From Acanthococcus lagerstroemiae (taxonomy: Eukaryota; Arthropoda; Insecta; Hemiptera; Eriococcidae): a stretch of DNA of 64,000 nt. Below the pieces are notes generated by a model. That model was given only the letters and a program-made list of their open reading frames with translations. It was not told where the DNA came from and made no database searches. The position numbers and the translations under genes were made by a program. Of this stretch, positions 61,100 to 64,000 are shown one piece after another. The stretch covers positions 70,252,914 through 70,316,913 of the forward strand of contig CM063109.1 of assembly GCA_031841125.1 (NCBI GenBank), written 5' to 3'. Within the stretch, counting starts at the first letter, position 1. Every line of letters starts with the position of its first letter.

Positions 61100-61436
61100 T
61101 CGAAATATGAATATTTTGAGTCGCCAGGTACAAAAATGTAATAAGATTTTCGATCAAACCCCGATCTGTGTCTCATATTCGACTTTTTTCTCTTCTGAGA
61201 TGCAAGTTTCAATTTGCTGAGAAAATTGAATAGTGTATCGAAACAGGGATATTTTGAATTACTGAGTTTGAAAACTATCAAAGTTTCGATCTTATCCCGA
61301 TTTGGATCCTAAAATCGAAATTTAAGTCCTTCAAATAGACTGTTGGACTACTGAAAAAATTAAACAAAAAGAATGTGGGTTTTTGGGGTCGCCGAATTTG
61401 AAAGTTCAATTATATTTTTAATCCGACTCCGATTAG
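61100..61436 (+). repeat. Degenerate tandem repeat, left of the MULE
   Basis: Units of about 130 bp begin with phrases such as TATTTTGAGTCGCCAGGTAC (61112), TATTTTGAATTACTGAGTTT (61250) and TTTTGGGGTCGCCGAATTTG (61381). Each is followed by ..GATC.AACCCCGATTTGG and then a TCGAAATTT end. The array continues on the other side of the MULE at 62520-62910. Confidence 0.65.
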
Positions 61437-62325
61437 GGCCCTATTGTTCGCACGAAAACAGATCACAGAAAATTGATCGCACCGGAAAATTGTTCGCACG
61501 AGGAATGGCCGGTGCGTTTTATACGCTTATATTCGTAACAAACTTCGTTCTCTTCGACTCTGAAATATTCGAAACTCGAAAAACCTGAAAATTTTGCAGA
61601 CTCGCGATTTGTGGTTAGTGGATGGGACGTTCAAGACGAGCCCGAAGCATTTTTATCAAGTACATATTATATGTACTGTACACGGTGTATACGAGTCGCA
61701 AACTTTTCCTCTCATCTACGCGTTGTTACCCAACAAAACAACAAAAACACGCACGCGTTTATTCCGCGAGCTGAAAGCCCTGAAACCTGGCCTCGCTTCG
61801 AAAGCAGTACTCATGGATTTTGAGCAAGCTGTGACGAATGTACATATTTAAAGTGAGTACTACTATTTTCGTTTCCGCTGAGGTAATGCAGTATTCGTTA
61901 CTGAGCGAAGATTTTCTTTGGTTACAGTTTGAACTCCCACTCGCCCGTCAACAAGGCTGTTTCTTTCATTTCTGCCAAGCGAGGCATCCACCGAAAGCAA
62001 TCTTTGGTGATAGTAGCGGGTAACCCTTTCCCTAAGAAAGAGAAGTATAAGAACAGTGCGGCCAAACTGCAGCGGCTCGTGGAACGCTGTCCTAGCACCA
62101 CTGACAGGGAGGAGAGTGACGACAGCGACGGTGATGGTGAGTGATGGGAGAGGAACGGTATCCTAAAGTACGTGAGTGAGACTGCTCATAATATTAGTCC
62201 ACATCAGCAAATTAAAAATTTTTGTGAATATTGAAAATGAATTTTTCTGGTACAAACAATTCTAAGAACAATCGTGCGATCAATTTTCTCTGCTTTCAAT
62301 TTTCGTGCGAACAATTTTCAGGGAC
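61437..62325 (+). mobile_element. MULE (Mutator-like) deletion derivative, about 0.89 kb
   Basis: Both ends carry ATTGTTCGCACG and, further in, AAATTGATCGCAC, in opposite orientation: the left end at 61443-61482, the right end at about 62270-62316. A further ATTGTTCGCACG lies at 61490-61501, so the motif is repeated subterminally. Between the ends is a fragment of a MULE transposase. The limits are uncertain by about 10 bp because the left end merges with the GATTAGGGCCC phrase of the surrounding tandem repeat, and no clean 9-bp duplication could be read. The N-terminal half of the transposase is missing, so it is non-autonomous. Confidence 0.7.
61594..62010 (+). pseudogene. MULE transposase fragment (with probable intron)
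   Basis: The first segment (61606-61839) reads LWLVDGTFKTSPKHFYQVHI, then TFPLIYALLPNKTTKT and ALKPGLASKAVLMDFEQAVT. DGTF and MDFE supply the first two acidic residues of the MULE catalytic triad. A phase-0 intron, GTACAT at 61840 to TTACAG at 61927 (88 bp), would join this to FELPLARQQGCFFHFCQA (61928-61981), whose CFFHFCQA is the conserved C/H block of the family. Without splicing a stop follows at 61849. After about 61990 the frame is lost, and an acidic-basic tail in another frame (to 62144) is of unclear origin. An acceptor-like TTTTGCAG precedes the first segment at 61592-61599. The third catalytic residue and the N-terminal zinc finger are absent. Confidence 0.75.
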
Positions 62326-62910
62326 TCCCACATTTGACTGCTTCGCAATTGGACTACGTCTTGGACACCACAAGTCAAATTTGGCTCTTTTAAAATGGAC
62401 TTGATACATTGAATAAAATGTAGAAATAATAATTGTTTGGCGCAAACGAATTCGAGTATTCAGTCGGGTTTCCTATATGACCCTATTTGGTGCCACAAAG
62501 TAGATTTTCCCCTATTCAAGGGGCCGAATTAACTTTGGCGAAGGCATCGAATGAAGTACTCCACAGAGAGGTCTTTTGGATCGCCGATTTCAAAAATCCA
62601 AATAGATTTTGAATCCAACCCTGATTTTGAGTACTAAAATCTGAATTTCACGTCTGTAAAAAGACCAACTTGACTTCGCTGAAAAAAATTGAAAAATTAT
62701 TGTCATAGGTTTTTTTGTGTATCGTTGAGCACGAAAATTTGATCAACTTTTTGATATACTTCCGATTTGGGGCCCAAATTGGTGTTCTTCCTCCCTCATT
62801 TGAAGGGTCTAATTTCTCGTACTCGAAAAACTCGAACAAAGCATTGGGTTTTTTGGGTCACTCATTCCAAAAATCAAATTCAATATTTGATCTAATCTTG
62901 ATTTTGGCTT
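62326..62910 (+). repeat. Degenerate tandem repeat, right of the MULE
   Basis: Cores GTCTTTTGGATCGCCGATTT (62571) and TTTTTTGGGTCACTCATTCC (62850), each followed by a GATT..AAT.CAACCCTGATTTTG phrase, belong to the same family as 61100-61436 and 45171-45450. Confidence 0.6.
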
Positions 62911-64000
62911 AAAAGTTATTAAATCTGTTTTGCCATTTGAGGAAAAATATAATCAGTCCTATTCTAAATGAGGAAAACTGTATCCTTTTTTCTAAGGACT
63001 ACAAAATAAAATTATACTTTTTTTCAACGAGGTAAACTCCTTTCTTCAAATACGGGGCAATACATTGTTCCCTTTTTTGAAAAATGAGTAGCTTTTACTG
63101 AGAATGAGAATAAGAAGGAAACAGTGTTATTCCTTTACTGAGTAAAAAATTCGTCCCATTTTTAGAAAAGAGAGAAAAATCATTCCTTCTATTTCCTAAA
63201 TACGAACAACATGGTACTTTTATTACAAGAATGTTAACTAAACTTTTCCATTTCTTGAAAAACGGGAAACATTTTTTGTTGTTTTTCTGAAAAAAGTTTT
63301 CTTTCTTCATTCGGTGAGAAAAACTTTGTTCTTTTCATTGAAAAAAGAAAAGAAAATCGGTCCTTCTTTCCTTTCCTCGAGGGAAGTTAGGAAAAATGTC
63401 TCTTTTTTCCCTATTCAGACAAATTTTACTAGTTTTTCTAGGAAAAAAGGAAACTCTTCAACCTTTCTAAGGGAGAAAATCCTTCTTTTTTTTTAAAATG
63501 TAAAGTTTCTCTGAATAACAAGAAATATGTAGTTTCCTTTCCTCGTGAAGAAAGAAAGAAAATCATGTTTTATCGAAAAAACGAATTCGCAATAAAAAAA
63601 TTGAGGTGATGGTATTGGTAACACGCCCTAACTTAATGTTGACAGTTCGATTTTCATGAGTCGAGTCAATTTCGTTAATTCAAAATTCAAAATTTGAATG
63701 TTAGATGCTAAACTAATACGGGATCACAGAGATTGATGAATCTATCAAGAAGAATTCAAATTAAGTAGATGACAATTCAAAGCACGGGAGAAAAGAATAA
63801 AGAAACTGAAAGGCAACCTGCCTACGGTACAAAGGGAAATTTTCTTATACAAATCGGAATAACTATTAAAAAATCACAAAAAAAAGCATAATGTATTAAC
63901 TAGGCTTTGACCTTCAGCCGATTTAAAGTCGTAAATAGACTATAATAAAAATCGTATCCCAGTCGAGTGAGTCAAACTGAAACATAACGAAGCGAAGAGG
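62911..64000. repeat. Degenerate purine/pyrimidine repeat field and spacer
   Basis: From about 63000 to 63560 runs such as gaaaaatg..ttcctttt..gagaaaaa alternate every 40-60 bp, and several short Lys/Phe/Ser frames on both strands are by-products. Similar to 53500-53830. From 63560 to the end nothing is recognisable. Confidence 0.4.

Noticed and set aside
1..64000. CRISPR array, bacterial operon, phage or plasmid functions
   Set aside because: No evenly spaced identical repeats with unique spacers, no bacterial gene layout, and no replication or packaging genes. Content and signals are those of an animal genome.

Overview
This 64 kb window looks like AT-rich, non-coding DNA from a large animal genome, most likely an arthropod (insect). 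That inference rests on split-gene signals, a eukaryotic tRNA-Gln-like sequence, Jockey-type and other non-LTR retrotransposon remnants, Ty3/gypsy pol fragments, a MULE transposase fragment and many short inverted-repeat transposons. No open frame exceeds about 240 codons and no complete protein-coding gene is visible. No bacterial, plasmid or phage features and no CRISPR array were seen.

Layout: 0-5.8 kb is featureless AT-rich DNA. At 5.8-6.8 kb lies a broken LINE whose reverse transcriptase has lost one catalytic Asp, followed by a 275-bp insertion flanked by 12-bp direct repeats (7.2-7.5 kb). At 15-17 kb sit a second RT remnant, a TA-flanked palindromic MITE and a frameshifted gypsy zinc-finger/integrase. 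At 18.4-20.2 kb there is a large diverged inverted repeat. A 241-bp MITE with 8-bp target duplication lies at 24.4 kb. At 25.4-30 kb an old repeat is present twice, with half of the second copy inverted, and a tRNA-Gln(UUG)-like sequence that has lost its 5' acceptor strand lies between the copies. At 31.4-33.3 kb are a gypsy RNase H scrap and a Jockey C-terminus.

The right half has two more MITEs with perfect 8-bp duplications (35.5 and 42.3 kb), degenerate tandem repeats (41.6, 45.2, 53.5, 54.7, 61-63 kb), a pyrimidine-rich repeated block (45.7-46.9 kb), a 110-bp tandem repeat beside an LTR-like promoter/polyadenylation segment (47.5-48.1 kb), a hAT-like MITE nested in a foldback MITE (59.5-59.8 kb), and a MULE deletion derivative inside a tandem-repeat field (61.4-62.3 kb).

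The best candidate for a host gene is a minus-strand first coding exon at 58.43-58.51 kb that encodes a signal peptide and ends in a phase-1 GTAAGT donor. Two weaker exon candidates are at 39.7 and 55.6 kb. They do not form a recognisable pathway. I found no convincing new biological system; the most distinctive content is repeat architecture.
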